Below are positions 54,964 to 63,253 of a stretch of 64,000 bases of DNA, in pieces. The position numbers and the translations under genes are program-made. This DNA comes from Streptomyces longisporoflavus. Lineage in GTDB: Bacteria > Actinomycetota > Actinomycetes > Streptomycetales > Streptomycetaceae. The first letter of the stretch is position 1. Each line of letters starts with the position of its first letter. Under the pieces are notes generated by a model. The model did not search any database and had not been told where the DNA came from. It was given only the letters and a program-made list of their open reading frames with translations. The DNA lies in assembly GCF_014649775.1 (NCBI RefSeq), contig NZ_BMTR01000003.1, positions 124,001 to 188,000 on the forward strand, written 5' to 3'.

Positions 54964-54993
54964 AGGGGCTGGTGATCATCGTCACCAGCCCCT
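54964..54993. terminator. Hairpin terminator after the GroES-like gene
   Basis: A 12-bp perfect stem (AGGGGCTGGTGA at 54964-54975 with 54982-54993) lies 18 bases after the stop and before the guanidine riboswitch. Confidence 0.9.
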
Positions 54994-55023
54994 TACGCGT
55001 GTCGTTTGCTACCTTTTAAGGAC

Positions 55024-55066
55024 CCCGACGAGACGCGCCGTACCGGGTTTCCGCAAAGACGACGCA
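55024..55066 (+). promoter_or_regulatory. Guanidine-III riboswitch before sugE
   Basis: The segment CCCGACGAGACGCGCCGTAC, then CGGG, then CAAAGACGACGC matches the guanidine-III pseudoknot: P1 CCCG/CGGG (55024-55027 with 55044-55047) and P2 GCGCCGT (55035-55041) with ACGACGC (55059-55065), one C-A mismatch. It resembles the known T. fusca sequence as I recall it. It sits 52 bases before the SMR gene. Confidence 0.85.
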
Positions 55067-55117
55067 CCCCCATTCAAGTGACGCGATCTCGCGTCTCTAC
55101 GTGTCGGAGGTGCCGTC

Positions 55118-55438
55118 GTGGCCTGGGTTCTGTTGATCGTCGCCGGTCTGCTCGAAGTGGGCTGGTCGATCGGGATGAAGTTCACCGAGGGGTTCACGCG
55201 GCTGTGGCCGAGCGTGTTCACCGGCCTCGGGATCGTCGCGAGCATGATGCTGCTGTCGCAGGCCGCCAAGACGCTGCCGATCGGTACGGCGTACGGCGTG
55301 TGGGTCGGCATCGGTGCGGCCGGTGCGGCGGTGGTCGGGATGATGGTCCTCGGTGAGCCCGCCACCGCCGCCCGGATCTTCTTCGTCGTACTGCTGCTCG
55401 TCGCCGTGGTGGGCCTGAAGGCGACCTCGGGGCACTGA
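55118..55438 (+). CDS. sugE: SMR-family guanidinium exporter (SugE/Gdx type)
   Basis: The 106-residue protein has four helices of the small multidrug resistance family, with AWVLLIVAGLLEVGWSIGMK (about 2-21) and the glutamate in the first helix (LLEVGW). The SugE/Gdx subgroup exports guanidinium rather than broad drugs. The riboswitch upstream supports this. The GTG at 55118 has GGAGG upstream. Confidence 0.93.
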   Translation: MAWVLLIVAGLLEVGWSIGMKFTEGFTRLWPSVFTGLGIVASMMLLSQAAKTLPIGTAYGVWVGIGAAGAAVVGMMVLGEPATAARIFFVVLLLVAVVGLKATSGH

Positions 55439-55487
55439 CCGGCCGGTCACCGACGGTCGGGGGTACTGACCGGCCGGGGCGTCGGCG

Positions 55488-58025
55488 CTAGTAGTACGAC
55501 GGGCCGCCGTCGCCCTGTCTCCGGTAGGCCCCCGCGTTGTCCGGGAAGCCGCCCACGGCCCCCTCGGCGACGCCCGTACCGCCGTCGGCGGTGGCGCCGC
55601 CGTCCGTCTGGCCGCCCTGGACGGCGCCGGGGTCGGTGGGCGTGCCCCCGTCGGTCGCTCCGCCGTCGGCGGTGGCTCCGCCGTCCGTCGTCGGGCCCAC
55701 GGTCTGGCCCTGGTCCTGGCCCTGCGTCTGGCCCTGGTCCTGGCCTTCGGTCTGCCCCGGGTCCTGGCCTTGCGTCTGGCCCTGGTCCTGGCCCTGGGTC
55801 TGGCCCTCGTCCAGGCCCGGCGTCTCGCCGCCGGTGGCCGCCCCGCCGGTCGCCGGGTCCTGCCCGGTGGCCGAGGGGTCCGGGAGCTCCGGCACGTCGG
55901 CGCCCTCTTCGACGTCCAGTTCGAAGTCCTGCACGGGCTCGCCCTGGAGGGCGTCCCTGGTGAACTGCGCCCAGATCTGGGCCGGGAAGGCGCCGCCGTT
56001 GATGCGGGGCTGGCCGAGCGCCCCGTACAGCGGGGTGTGCGCGCCGGTGTCGGGGTTCTGGCCCATCACGGAGACCACGGTGGCCAGCTCGGGCGTGTAG
56101 CCCGCGAACCAGGCCGCCTTGTCCTCTTCCGCGGTGCCGGTCTTGCCCGCCGCGGGACGGCCCGCGGCCTGCGCGGCCGTGCCGGTGCCGCCGTCGACGA
56201 CGCTCTGCAGGATGGACGTGGTGGTGTCGGCGGCCTCGCGGCTGACGGCCTGCGCGGTCTTCGGCTCCGGGAGTTCGATCTCCTGGCCGTCCTTGGTGAC
56301 CTTCGCGACCATCGTGTACGTGGGGTGCTTGCCGTGGTTGGCGAGCGTCGCGTACGCCTCCGTCATGTCCAGGACGGAGGCCGTGGACGGGCCGAGCGCG
56401 ATGGAGGGGGACGCGGTCAGGTCGGGTGTGCTCGACGGGATGCCGAGGTCGATCGCGGTGTCCTTGACCTTGTCCGAGCCGACGTCGACGGCCATCTGCG
56501 CGTAGACCGAGTTGACGGACTTGTCGGTGGCGGTGCTGACGGTGATGTCGCCGTAGTCGACGTCGTCCTCGTTCTCGGGGGCGTACGCCCCGCCGTCCCA
56601 GCCCTGCACGGGGCGCTTGTTGGTGCCGTCGTAGATCGTGTTCGGGGTGATCGGGCGGCCGTCCTGGGTGACGGAGCCGTTCTCGACGGCCGAGGTGAAG
56701 ACGAACGGCTTGAAGGTGGAGCCCACTTGGTAGTCGCGGCGCGTGGCGTTGTTGACGTACTGCTTGGTGTAGTCGATGCCGCCGTACATCGCGACGACCT
56801 CGCCGGTCTTCGGGTCGATGGAGGCGCCGCCCGCGCGCACATTGCGGTCGACCTTGCGGGCGCCCTTGTCGAGCTTGGACATGACCTGGTCGTCGACGGC
56901 CTTCTTGAAGGCGTCCTGGCGGTCCTTCTGGAGGGTGGTGGTGATGCGGTAGCCGCCCTTGTCCAGGGTGTCCTCGTCGACGATCTTGTTGGCCGTCAGA
57001 TAGTCCTCGACGGCCTGCACGAGATAGCCGCGCTGCCCCGACAGGCTGGACGCGCCCTTGGCCTCCTTCGGCTCGGGGAACTTGGTCTTCGCCCGTTCGG
57101 CGGCGCTGAGCCAGCCCTCCTTGACCATGCCGTCGAGGACGTAGTTCCAGCGGCCCACGGCACGCGGCTTGTTCTCCGGGTGGGTCGCCACGTCGTACGC
57201 GTTGGGGGAGTTGAGGAGCGTCGCCAGATAGGCGCCCTGCGCGGTGTCGAGGTCCTTCACGTTCTTGCCGAAGTACGCCTGGGCGGCGGACTGCACGCCG
57301 TACGCGTTGCGCCCGAAGTAGCTGGTGTTGAGGTACCCGGCGAGGATGTCGTCCTTGCTCACCTCGCGGTCCAGCTTGATGGAGATGAAGAATTCCTTGG
57401 CCTTGCGGGTGACCGTCTGCTCCTGGCCGAGGTAGTAGTTCTTCACGAACTGCTGGGTGATCGTCGAACCGGACTGTTTGCCCTTGCCGGTGACGGTGTT
57501 GTACGCGGCGCGGATCATCGCCTTGGGGTCGACCGCGGACTCGCTGTAGAAGTCCCGGTCCTCGGCGGCGAGCGCGGCGTGCTGGACCTCCTTGGGGATC
57601 TGGCTCAGCGGTACGTTCTCGCGGTTGACCTCGCCGTCGCGGGCCAGCTGGCTGCCGTCGGCGTACAGATAGACGTTGCTCTGCGCGGTGGCCGCGGTGT
57701 TGGCCGGCGGGATCTCGACGATCATGTAGCCGGCCGCGAAGCCGCCGACGCAGAGCAGGATCAGCAGGATGAATCCGCCGAGCACCATGCGCCAGGTGGG
57801 GAAGATGCGCCGCCAGCCCTTGCGCTTGGGGCGCTTCTTCTTGCCTTTCTCGTCGGCGCCGGTCGCTCCGGTCGCTCCGGTCGCTCCGGTCGCTCCGGTC
57901 GCGTCCTCGTGGGCGCCTTCGGGGGCTCCGGCCGGGGTGGCCGCCGGGGGGTCCACGGGTTCGCGGGGCGCCCAGCCCTCGGGCTCTTTGCCGCCCGGCT
58001 GCTGTGGCTCGTCGCTGCTGCTCAT
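55488..58025 (-). CDS. Bifunctional class A penicillin-binding protein
   Basis: The 845-residue enzyme has a cytoplasmic tail with an ATG-type tandem repeat (Ala-Thr-Gly units), one membrane helix (about 80-105), a glycosyltransferase domain (ALAAEDRDFYSE near 150-161), and a transpeptidase domain with Ser-X-X-Lys (STFK, about 435), SVN (about 502) and KTG (about 626). A long tail of Gln/Gly/Asp repeats and Gly/Ala-rich sequence follows. It polymerises and crosslinks peptidoglycan. The ATG at 58025 is the first start of the tail. Confidence 0.92.
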   Translation of the reverse strand: MSSSDEPQQPGGKEPEGWAPREPVDPPAATPAGAPEGAHEDATGATGATGATGATGADEKGKKKRPKRKGWRRIFPTWRMVLGGFILLILLCVGGFAAGYMIVEIPPANTAATAQSNVYLYADGSQLARDGEVNRENVPLSQIPKEVQHAALAAEDRDFYSESAVDPKAMIRAAYNTVTGKGKQSGSTITQQFVKNYYLGQEQTVTRKAKEFFISIKLDREVSKDDILAGYLNTSYFGRNAYGVQSAAQAYFGKNVKDLDTAQGAYLATLLNSPNAYDVATHPENKPRAVGRWNYVLDGMVKEGWLSAAERAKTKFPEPKEAKGASSLSGQRGYLVQAVEDYLTANKIVDEDTLDKGGYRITTTLQKDRQDAFKKAVDDQVMSKLDKGARKVDRNVRAGGASIDPKTGEVVAMYGGIDYTKQYVNNATRRDYQVGSTFKPFVFTSAVENGSVTQDGRPITPNTIYDGTNKRPVQGWDGGAYAPENEDDVDYGDITVSTATDKSVNSVYAQMAVDVGSDKVKDTAIDLGIPSSTPDLTASPSIALGPSTASVLDMTEAYATLANHGKHPTYTMVAKVTKDGQEIELPEPKTAQAVSREAADTTTSILQSVVDGGTGTAAQAAGRPAAGKTGTAEEDKAAWFAGYTPELATVVSVMGQNPDTGAHTPLYGALGQPRINGGAFPAQIWAQFTRDALQGEPVQDFELDVEEGADVPELPDPSATGQDPATGGAATGGETPGLDEGQTQGQDQGQTQGQDPGQTEGQDQGQTQGQDQGQTVGPTTDGGATADGGATDGGTPTDPGAVQGGQTDGGATADGGTGVAEGAVGGFPDNAGAYRRQGDGGPSYY
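55706..55812 (-). repeat. Short tandem repeat in the PBP C-terminal tail
   Basis: Units of about 12-18 bases (related to CTGGCCCTGGTCCTGGCC) encode Gln-Gly-Gln-Asp/Thr repeats. Copies differ at few positions, which suggests slippage-prone length variation. A 9-base repeat near 57866-57903 does the same in the N-terminal tail. Confidence 0.8.
57866..57903 (-). repeat. 9-base tandem repeat in the PBP N-terminal tail
   Basis: Four perfect units of GGTCGCTCC encode Ala-Thr-Gly repeats in the cytoplasmic tail. It lies before the membrane helix region. Confidence 0.8.
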
Positions 58026-58258
58026 GTCTCGTGGAACTCCCGGTTCGCGTCGCACGTCACGTACGCCTCGTACGACCCATTGCACACTGTCGCTTCCTGC
58101 GTTCCCTGCCAGGCACGCGCCGTGCGCCGAAAATGCCTGGCACGGGCGATGACGACCGCACTAGGCTCCGTCTCTTTGGTCCGGGCCGGGTGCGGCTTTC
58201 GTCAAGGCTCTCGGTCGAGTGCTCGTCAAAGCGTTCGTCAAAGCTCTTGTTAAAGGGG

Positions 58259-59080
58259 ATGCGTGTGCGTACAGGACGGTTCCGCTTATACGCGGCCGTC
58301 GCCAGGAGCGGCTTCAGGCGGTACGCGACCTACCGGACGGCCACCCTGGCGGGGGTCTTCACCAACACGGTCTTCGGACTCATCCTCGCGTACACCTACA
58401 TCGCCCTGTGGGACGAGCGGCCGGGGCTCGGCGGATACGACCAGTCGCAGGCGCTGACGTTCGTCTGGCTCGGGCAGGCGCTGCTCACGGTCATGGCGCT
58501 GATGGGCGGCGGCTTCGAGGGCGAGCTGATCGAGCGGATCCGCACCGGGGACATCGCCGTCGACCTGTACCGGCCCGCCGACCTGCAGACCTGGTGGCTC
58601 GCGACCGACCTGGGACGGGCCCTGTTCCAGCTGCTCGGGCGCGGTGTCGCGCCGATGGTGGTCGGCGCCCTGGTCTTCGACCTGGCCCTGCCCGGCGAAC
58701 CGGGGCGCTGGCTGGCGTTCCTGGTCGCCGTGTTCCTCGGCGTGCTCGTGAGCTTCGCGATCCGCTTCCTGGTGGCGCTCTCCGCGTTCTGGCTGATGGA
58801 CGGCGCGGGCACCACGCAGGTGGCGATGCTCGCGGGCACCTTCTTCTCCGGGATGCTGCTCCCGCTGAACGTCTTCCCGGGCGCCCTCGGCGAGTTCGCC
58901 CGCGCGCTGCCCTGGTCGGCGCTGCTCCAGGTGCCCGCCGACGTGTTCCTCGGCAAACACACGGGCGTGGACCTGCTGCGGACGTACGCCTTCCAGATCG
59001 GCTGGGCCGCGGCGCTGCTCACCGCCGGGCGGCTGTTGCAGGCCGTGGCCACGCGACGGGTGGTGGTCCAGGGTGGATGA
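58259..59080 (+). CDS. ABC-2 type exporter permease 1
   Basis: The 273-residue membrane protein has six hydrophobic segments of the ABC-2 family (DUF990-like) with VFTNTVFGLILAYTYIALW (about 33-51) and a GTTQVAMLAGTFFSGMLLPL region near 184-203. It makes the first half of an exporter with the next gene and the ATPase at 59943. AAAGGGG precedes the ATG at 58259. Its stop overlaps the next start. Confidence 0.85.
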   Translation: MRVRTGRFRLYAAVARSGFRRYATYRTATLAGVFTNTVFGLILAYTYIALWDERPGLGGYDQSQALTFVWLGQALLTVMALMGGGFEGELIERIRTGDIAVDLYRPADLQTWWLATDLGRALFQLLGRGVAPMVVGALVFDLALPGEPGRWLAFLVAVFLGVLVSFAIRFLVALSAFWLMDGAGTTQVAMLAGTFFSGMLLPLNVFPGALGEFARALPWSALLQVPADVFLGKHTGVDLLRTYAFQIGWAAALLTAGRLLQAVATRRVVVQGG

Positions 59081-59936
59081 CTCCGTGCAGGCGCGGAACG
59101 GGCGCACGCGGGCGCGACACGGCCTGGCGCAGGTGCGGGACGGCGTCCGGGCCTACCGGCTGATCTCCGGCATGTGGATCCGCTCCCTGATGGCCTACCG
59201 CCTCTCGTTCGCGATGACCGCGTTCGGCAACTTCGCGGTGACCGCGTTCGACTTCGCGGCGATCCTGCTGATGTTCTCGCAGGTGGACCGGCTCGGCGGC
59301 TACTCGCTCTCCGAGATCGCCCTCCTGTACGGCGCCACGTGCACGTCGTTCGGGATCGCGGACCTCGCCCTGGGGTCCATGGACCGGCTTGGCAAGCGGG
59401 TGCGCGACGGCACGCTCGACACGCTCCTGGTGCGGCCCGCCCCGGTGATCGCGCAGGTCGCCGCCGACCGCTTCGGCCTGCACCGGCTCGGGCGCCTCGT
59501 GCAGGGGGCGTTCGTCCTCGGGTACGCGCTGGTGGTCCTGGACATCGGCTGGACCCCGGTGAAGATCCTGATGGTCCCGCTGATGGTGCTCTGCGGCGCG
59601 GGCATCTTCGCCGCCGTGTTCGTGGCGGGCGCGGCCTTCCAGTTCGCGGCGCGGGACGCGGCCGAGGTGCAGAACGCCTTCACGTACGGCGGCACCACGC
59701 TGCTCCAGTTCCCGCCGACCGTCTTCGCCAAGGACCTGGTGCGCGGCGCCACCTACATCCTGCCGCTGGCCTTCGTGAACTGGATCCCGGCGCTGTACGT
59801 CCTCGGGCGGCCCTATCCGCTCGACCTGCCGACGTGGACGGCGTTCGCGCCTCCGCTGGTGGCCGCCGTCCTTCTCGCACTCGCGGGCCTCGCCTGGCGC
59901 ACGGGCCTGCGTTCGTACCGCAGCACAGGGAGCTGA
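59073..59936 (+). CDS. ABC-2 type exporter permease 2
   Basis: The 287-residue membrane protein is the partner permease, with a longer cytoplasmic head (about 1-35) and six hydrophobic segments. It shares the ABC-2 pattern, including FPPTVFAKDLVRGATYILPL near 213-232. The GTG at 59073 lies inside the end of permease 1. Both permeases are needed for the exporter. The substrate is unknown. Confidence 0.85.
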   Translation: MDDSVQARNGRTRARHGLAQVRDGVRAYRLISGMWIRSLMAYRLSFAMTAFGNFAVTAFDFAAILLMFSQVDRLGGYSLSEIALLYGATCTSFGIADLALGSMDRLGKRVRDGTLDTLLVRPAPVIAQVAADRFGLHRLGRLVQGAFVLGYALVVLDIGWTPVKILMVPLMVLCGAGIFAAVFVAGAAFQFAARDAAEVQNAFTYGGTTLLQFPPTVFAKDLVRGATYILPLAFVNWIPALYVLGRPYPLDLPTWTAFAPPLVAAVLLALAGLAWRTGLRSYRSTGS

Positions 59937-59942
59937 ACCACC

Positions 59943-60926
59943 GTGGAACCAGACCTCATCGCGGGACCGGACCTCATCGAGCTCGACGGCGTCGAGAAGG
60001 TCTTCGACGTACGCAAGAAGACCGGCTTCCTGCGGCGCGAGAAGCACGAGGTGCGTGCCGTGGACGGCATCAGCTTCACCGTGCCGCGCGGCGAGATGGT
60101 CGGCTACATCGGCCCGAACGGCGCGGGCAAGTCGACGACGATCAAGATGCTGACCGGCATCCTGACCCCCAGCGGTGGCCGGCTGCGGGTCGCGGGCATC
60201 GACCCGTCGCGCGAGCGCACCCGGCTCGCGCGGCGGATCGGCGTGGTCTTCGGCCAGCGCACCACCCTGTGGTGGGACCTGCCGCTGATCGACTCGTACC
60301 GCCTGATGCACCGCATGTACCGCATCCCGGACGCCCGCTACAAGGAGAACCTCGACCGGTGCGTCGAACTCCTGGAGCTCGCCGAACTGCTGGACGTCCC
60401 GGTGCGCCAGCTCTCGCTCGGCCAGCGGATGCGCGGGGACATCGCGGCGGCGCTGCTGCACGATCCGGAGGTGCTCTACCTGGACGAGCCGACGATCGGC
60501 CTCGACGTGATCAGCAAGGCCAAAGTCCGGGGCTTCCTGCGGGACTTGAACGCGGAGTCCGGCACGACGGTCCTGCTCACCACGCACGACCTGACCGACA
60601 TCGAGCAGCTCTGCAAGCGGGTGATGGTCATCGATCACGGGCGCCTGATGTACGACGGTCCTCTTGCCGGTCTGCACGAGGCGGGGGAGAGCGAGCGGAC
60701 CCTGGTAGTGGACCTGGAACGTGAACTTCCGCCTCTTGAGGTGGAGTCGGCGCGGGTGGTGAAGGTGGAGGGGCCGCGGCAGTGGCTCGCCTTCCCCGCG
60801 GCGGAGTCGGCAGCTCCGCTTGTCGCCCGGGTCGCGGAGCGGTATCCGATGGTCGATCTCTCGGTCAGAGAACCCGACATCGAGGCGGTCATCGCCAAGA
60901 TGTACGCGGACAAGTCGACCTCGTAG
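59943..60926 (+). CDS. ABC exporter ATPase
   Basis: The 327-residue ATPase has Walker A IGPNGAGKST (about 56-65), the LSLGQRMRGDIAAALLHDP signature region (about 154-172) in which LSLGQ replaces LSGGQ, and LYLDEPTIGLD (about 175-185). The C-terminal part (about 240-327) resembles the extra domain of DUF990-linked ATPases. It follows the second permease by six bases. Exporters of this kind in Streptomyces carry lipids or unknown compounds. Confidence 0.88.
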   Translation: MEPDLIAGPDLIELDGVEKVFDVRKKTGFLRREKHEVRAVDGISFTVPRGEMVGYIGPNGAGKSTTIKMLTGILTPSGGRLRVAGIDPSRERTRLARRIGVVFGQRTTLWWDLPLIDSYRLMHRMYRIPDARYKENLDRCVELLELAELLDVPVRQLSLGQRMRGDIAAALLHDPEVLYLDEPTIGLDVISKAKVRGFLRDLNAESGTTVLLTTHDLTDIEQLCKRVMVIDHGRLMYDGPLAGLHEAGESERTLVVDLERELPPLEVESARVVKVEGPRQWLAFPAAESAAPLVARVAERYPMVDLSVREPDIEAVIAKMYADKSTS

Positions 60927-60935
60927 GCTGCTCGT

Positions 60936-61658
60936 ATGACCGACGAGCAGCCGCATCTCCCCGATCTCAGGGCCGCCGACGCCGACCGTGAGCGCGTCGC
61001 CGAACGACTCCGCGACGCGGTGGCCGAGGGCCGCCTGGACATGGAGGAGTTCGAGGAGCGCCTGGAGGCGACGTACAAGGCCCGTACGTACGGCGAGCTT
61101 GAGCCGATCACGCGGGACCTGCCCGCGGTGGACGCGAAGGTGTCCATGGTGAAGGGCCCGGTGAGCGGCGACCCCGCCGCCATCGACTGGTCCGAGCGGA
61201 TGGTGAGCGGCGAACCGACGTCGAAGATCGGCTTCGCCTTCTGGGGCGGTTTCGGCCGCAAGGGCGGTTGGGTGGTCGGCCGGCAGTTCGACGGGATCGC
61301 CATCTGGGGCGGCGGCGAGATCGACCTGCGCGAGGCGCGCTTCACGGAGCGCGACGTGGAGATCCGCTGCTGGACCCTCATGGGCGGCATGCAGGTCATC
61401 GTGCCGCCGGAGATGACCGTCGTGGTCAAGGGCTTCGGATTCATGGGCGGCTTCGACGACAAGGCGACCGGCGAGGGCACTCCCGGCTCGCCCCGCGTGG
61501 TCGTCAAGGGCTTCGCCCTGATGGGCGGCGTCGGCGTGGACCGCAAGATCCGCCGGGTCGAGAAGCTGCGCCTCAAGGAGGAGCGCCGCCGCGAGCGCCT
61601 CGCGCGGCGGGAGGAGCGGCGCGAGCTGCAGATGCGGCGGCGCGAGGAGCGGGGCTGA
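60936..61658 (+). CDS. DUF1707/LiaF-like protein
   Basis: The 240-residue protein has a DUF1707 start (RAADADRERVAERLRDAVAEG, about 12-32, here split as needed) and a middle with WGGGEIDLREARF, GGMQVIVPPEMTV and GGFDDKATG, resembling the LiaF C-terminal domain. No membrane helix is evident. A basic Arg/Glu tail ends it. It lies nine bases after the ABC ATPase. It may sense envelope stress with that exporter; inference. Confidence 0.82.
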   Translation: MTDEQPHLPDLRAADADRERVAERLRDAVAEGRLDMEEFEERLEATYKARTYGELEPITRDLPAVDAKVSMVKGPVSGDPAAIDWSERMVSGEPTSKIGFAFWGGFGRKGGWVVGRQFDGIAIWGGGEIDLREARFTERDVEIRCWTLMGGMQVIVPPEMTVVVKGFGFMGGFDDKATGEGTPGSPRVVVKGFALMGGVGVDRKIRRVEKLRLKEERRRERLARREERRELQMRRREERG

Positions 61659-61713
61659 GGAGCGGGGCTGAGGGGGCGGGGCTCAGTGCTATGACTGAGC
61701 CCCCGGACCGCGG

Positions 61714-63033
61714 CTACAGCTCGGCGGCCGCCGAGCCCCGCAGGCTCGTCAGGTTGAACGTCTCGGCCATCTTCCGGTAGCCCTCGTCGCTCGGGTGCAG
61801 GTGATCACCGGAGTCGTACTGGCCGCGCAGCTTGCGGGGGTCGTACGGATCGCGCAGCGCCCGGTCGAAGTCGACGAACTCGTCGAAGACCTTGCCGTCG
61901 CGGATCTGCTCGTTCACCGACTGGCGGACGTTCTCCAGGGCCGGCTCGTATCCCCGGTGGCCGCCGAACGGCATCAGGGTCGCCCCGACGACGCGCAGTC
62001 CGCGGGTGTGCGCCTGCCGGGTCAGCTCCCGCAGGCCTTCCACGATGCGGTCGGGGTCGTTCTGGTGCGGGTTGCGCAGGATGTCGTTGACGCCGAGCGC
62101 CACGACGACGGCCTTGACGCCCGACCGGTCGAGCACGTCGCGGTCGAAGCGCGAGAGGCCGCTCGGGTTGTCCGCCGGTGATCCGTTGCCGTCCGAGAGG
62201 ACGCGGTTGCCGCTGATGCCGGCGTTCACGACGCCGTAGCGGGGACCGCCCGACTCGTCGCGCAGGCGGGCGGCCAGAGTGTCGGTCCAGCGGGCGTTGG
62301 CGCCCATGGTGGAGGAGATGCCGTCGGTGAGCGAGTCACCGAAGACGACGACGGTGCCGTCCGCCTCGTTGCTCAGGACGTCCACGGCGGTGAGGTAACG
62401 CCAGGAAGTGCTCTGCTGGTTGTACGCGGCGGCGTTCGGGTCTTCCGTACGGTCGCCCTCGGCGACGTAGCTGACCTGGCGGGCGTGCGGGTGGAAGGTC
62501 ACCGGGCCCGAGGGGGTCGGCGAGTACGTCGTGACCAGGAGGTCACTGGCCTGCGGCACGCGCAGCCGGACCGCGTCGCTCATCACCTGCTGGCCCGCGG
62601 GGATCACCACGGACGTGTTGCCGTTGAAGTTCAGGCGGCGCAGGGTGCCCGGCGCGGCGGCCGGGTTGTTCGAACCGACGGCGACCGCGATGGAGGCGTG
62701 GGTGATGCTCAGCGGCTGCTGTCCGTACAGGTTCGACAGGGTGATGCGGGCGCTGTTGCCGCCGACGCTGGTGTGCACGACGTTGCGGATGGACTTGCCC
62801 GCGAAGCCGTTGCGGTGCGTGTTTGGTTCGGCCGCCGCGGGGGATGCGGCCCAAGAGCCGACCCAGGTGCCGGCGGAAGCGGGCGCGGCGGAGTTACGCG
62901 GGCCGCGTGGCCCCGCGCTGATGGTGTCCTGAGATCCGTCGTCGGTGGCTACACCGAGATATATGGCGGCGGAAATCACCACTATTACCGCGAGCACCGC
63001 GGCAAGCAGGGCATAACCGTGACGCTTGGTCAT
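61714..63033 (-). CDS. Secreted SGNH/GDSL-family hydrolase
   Basis: The 439-residue protein has a signal/anchor (LLAAVLAVIVVISAAIYLG, about 9-27), a beta-rich N-terminal domain and an SGNH hydrolase core with VVFGDSLTDG near residue 229-238, GVNDI near 317 and DHLHPS near 413. Such enzymes cleave esters of lipids or sugars. The ATG at 63033 is well placed. It is divergent from the DUF445 gene. Confidence 0.9.
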   Translation of the reverse strand: MTKRHGYALLAAVLAVIVVISAAIYLGVATDDGSQDTISAGPRGPRNSAAPASAGTWVGSWAASPAAAEPNTHRNGFAGKSIRNVVHTSVGGNSARITLSNLYGQQPLSITHASIAVAVGSNNPAAAPGTLRRLNFNGNTSVVIPAGQQVMSDAVRLRVPQASDLLVTTYSPTPSGPVTFHPHARQVSYVAEGDRTEDPNAAAYNQQSTSWRYLTAVDVLSNEADGTVVVFGDSLTDGISSTMGANARWTDTLAARLRDESGGPRYGVVNAGISGNRVLSDGNGSPADNPSGLSRFDRDVLDRSGVKAVVVALGVNDILRNPHQNDPDRIVEGLRELTRQAHTRGLRVVGATLMPFGGHRGYEPALENVRQSVNEQIRDGKVFDEFVDFDRALRDPYDPRKLRGQYDSGDHLHPSDEGYRKMAETFNLTSLRGSAAAEL

Positions 63034-63253
63034 GCGGGCTGTGTCTCCTCGAGCAGGGGGAGCCCCCGGGCTCCGATGTGATCACCCCATGATGCGTCAT
63101 GGGCCGTGAGGCGGCCGACACTGCCCCCCTCCGACCATTCAGACGCCGGGAACTTGTGGTCCGTTCCAGGAGTCGGTCAGGAAGGGGCGCAGAGAGACGG
63201 GGACAATACGGATGAGGATGCCGCGAACCACGCAAACGGGCCAGGTGGAGTGA

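Noticed and set aside
55706..55812. Tandem units in the PBP tail as a CRISPR or regulatory element
   Set aside because: The units are in frame and encode Gln/Gly/Asp repeats of the protein tail, so they are coding low-complexity DNA.
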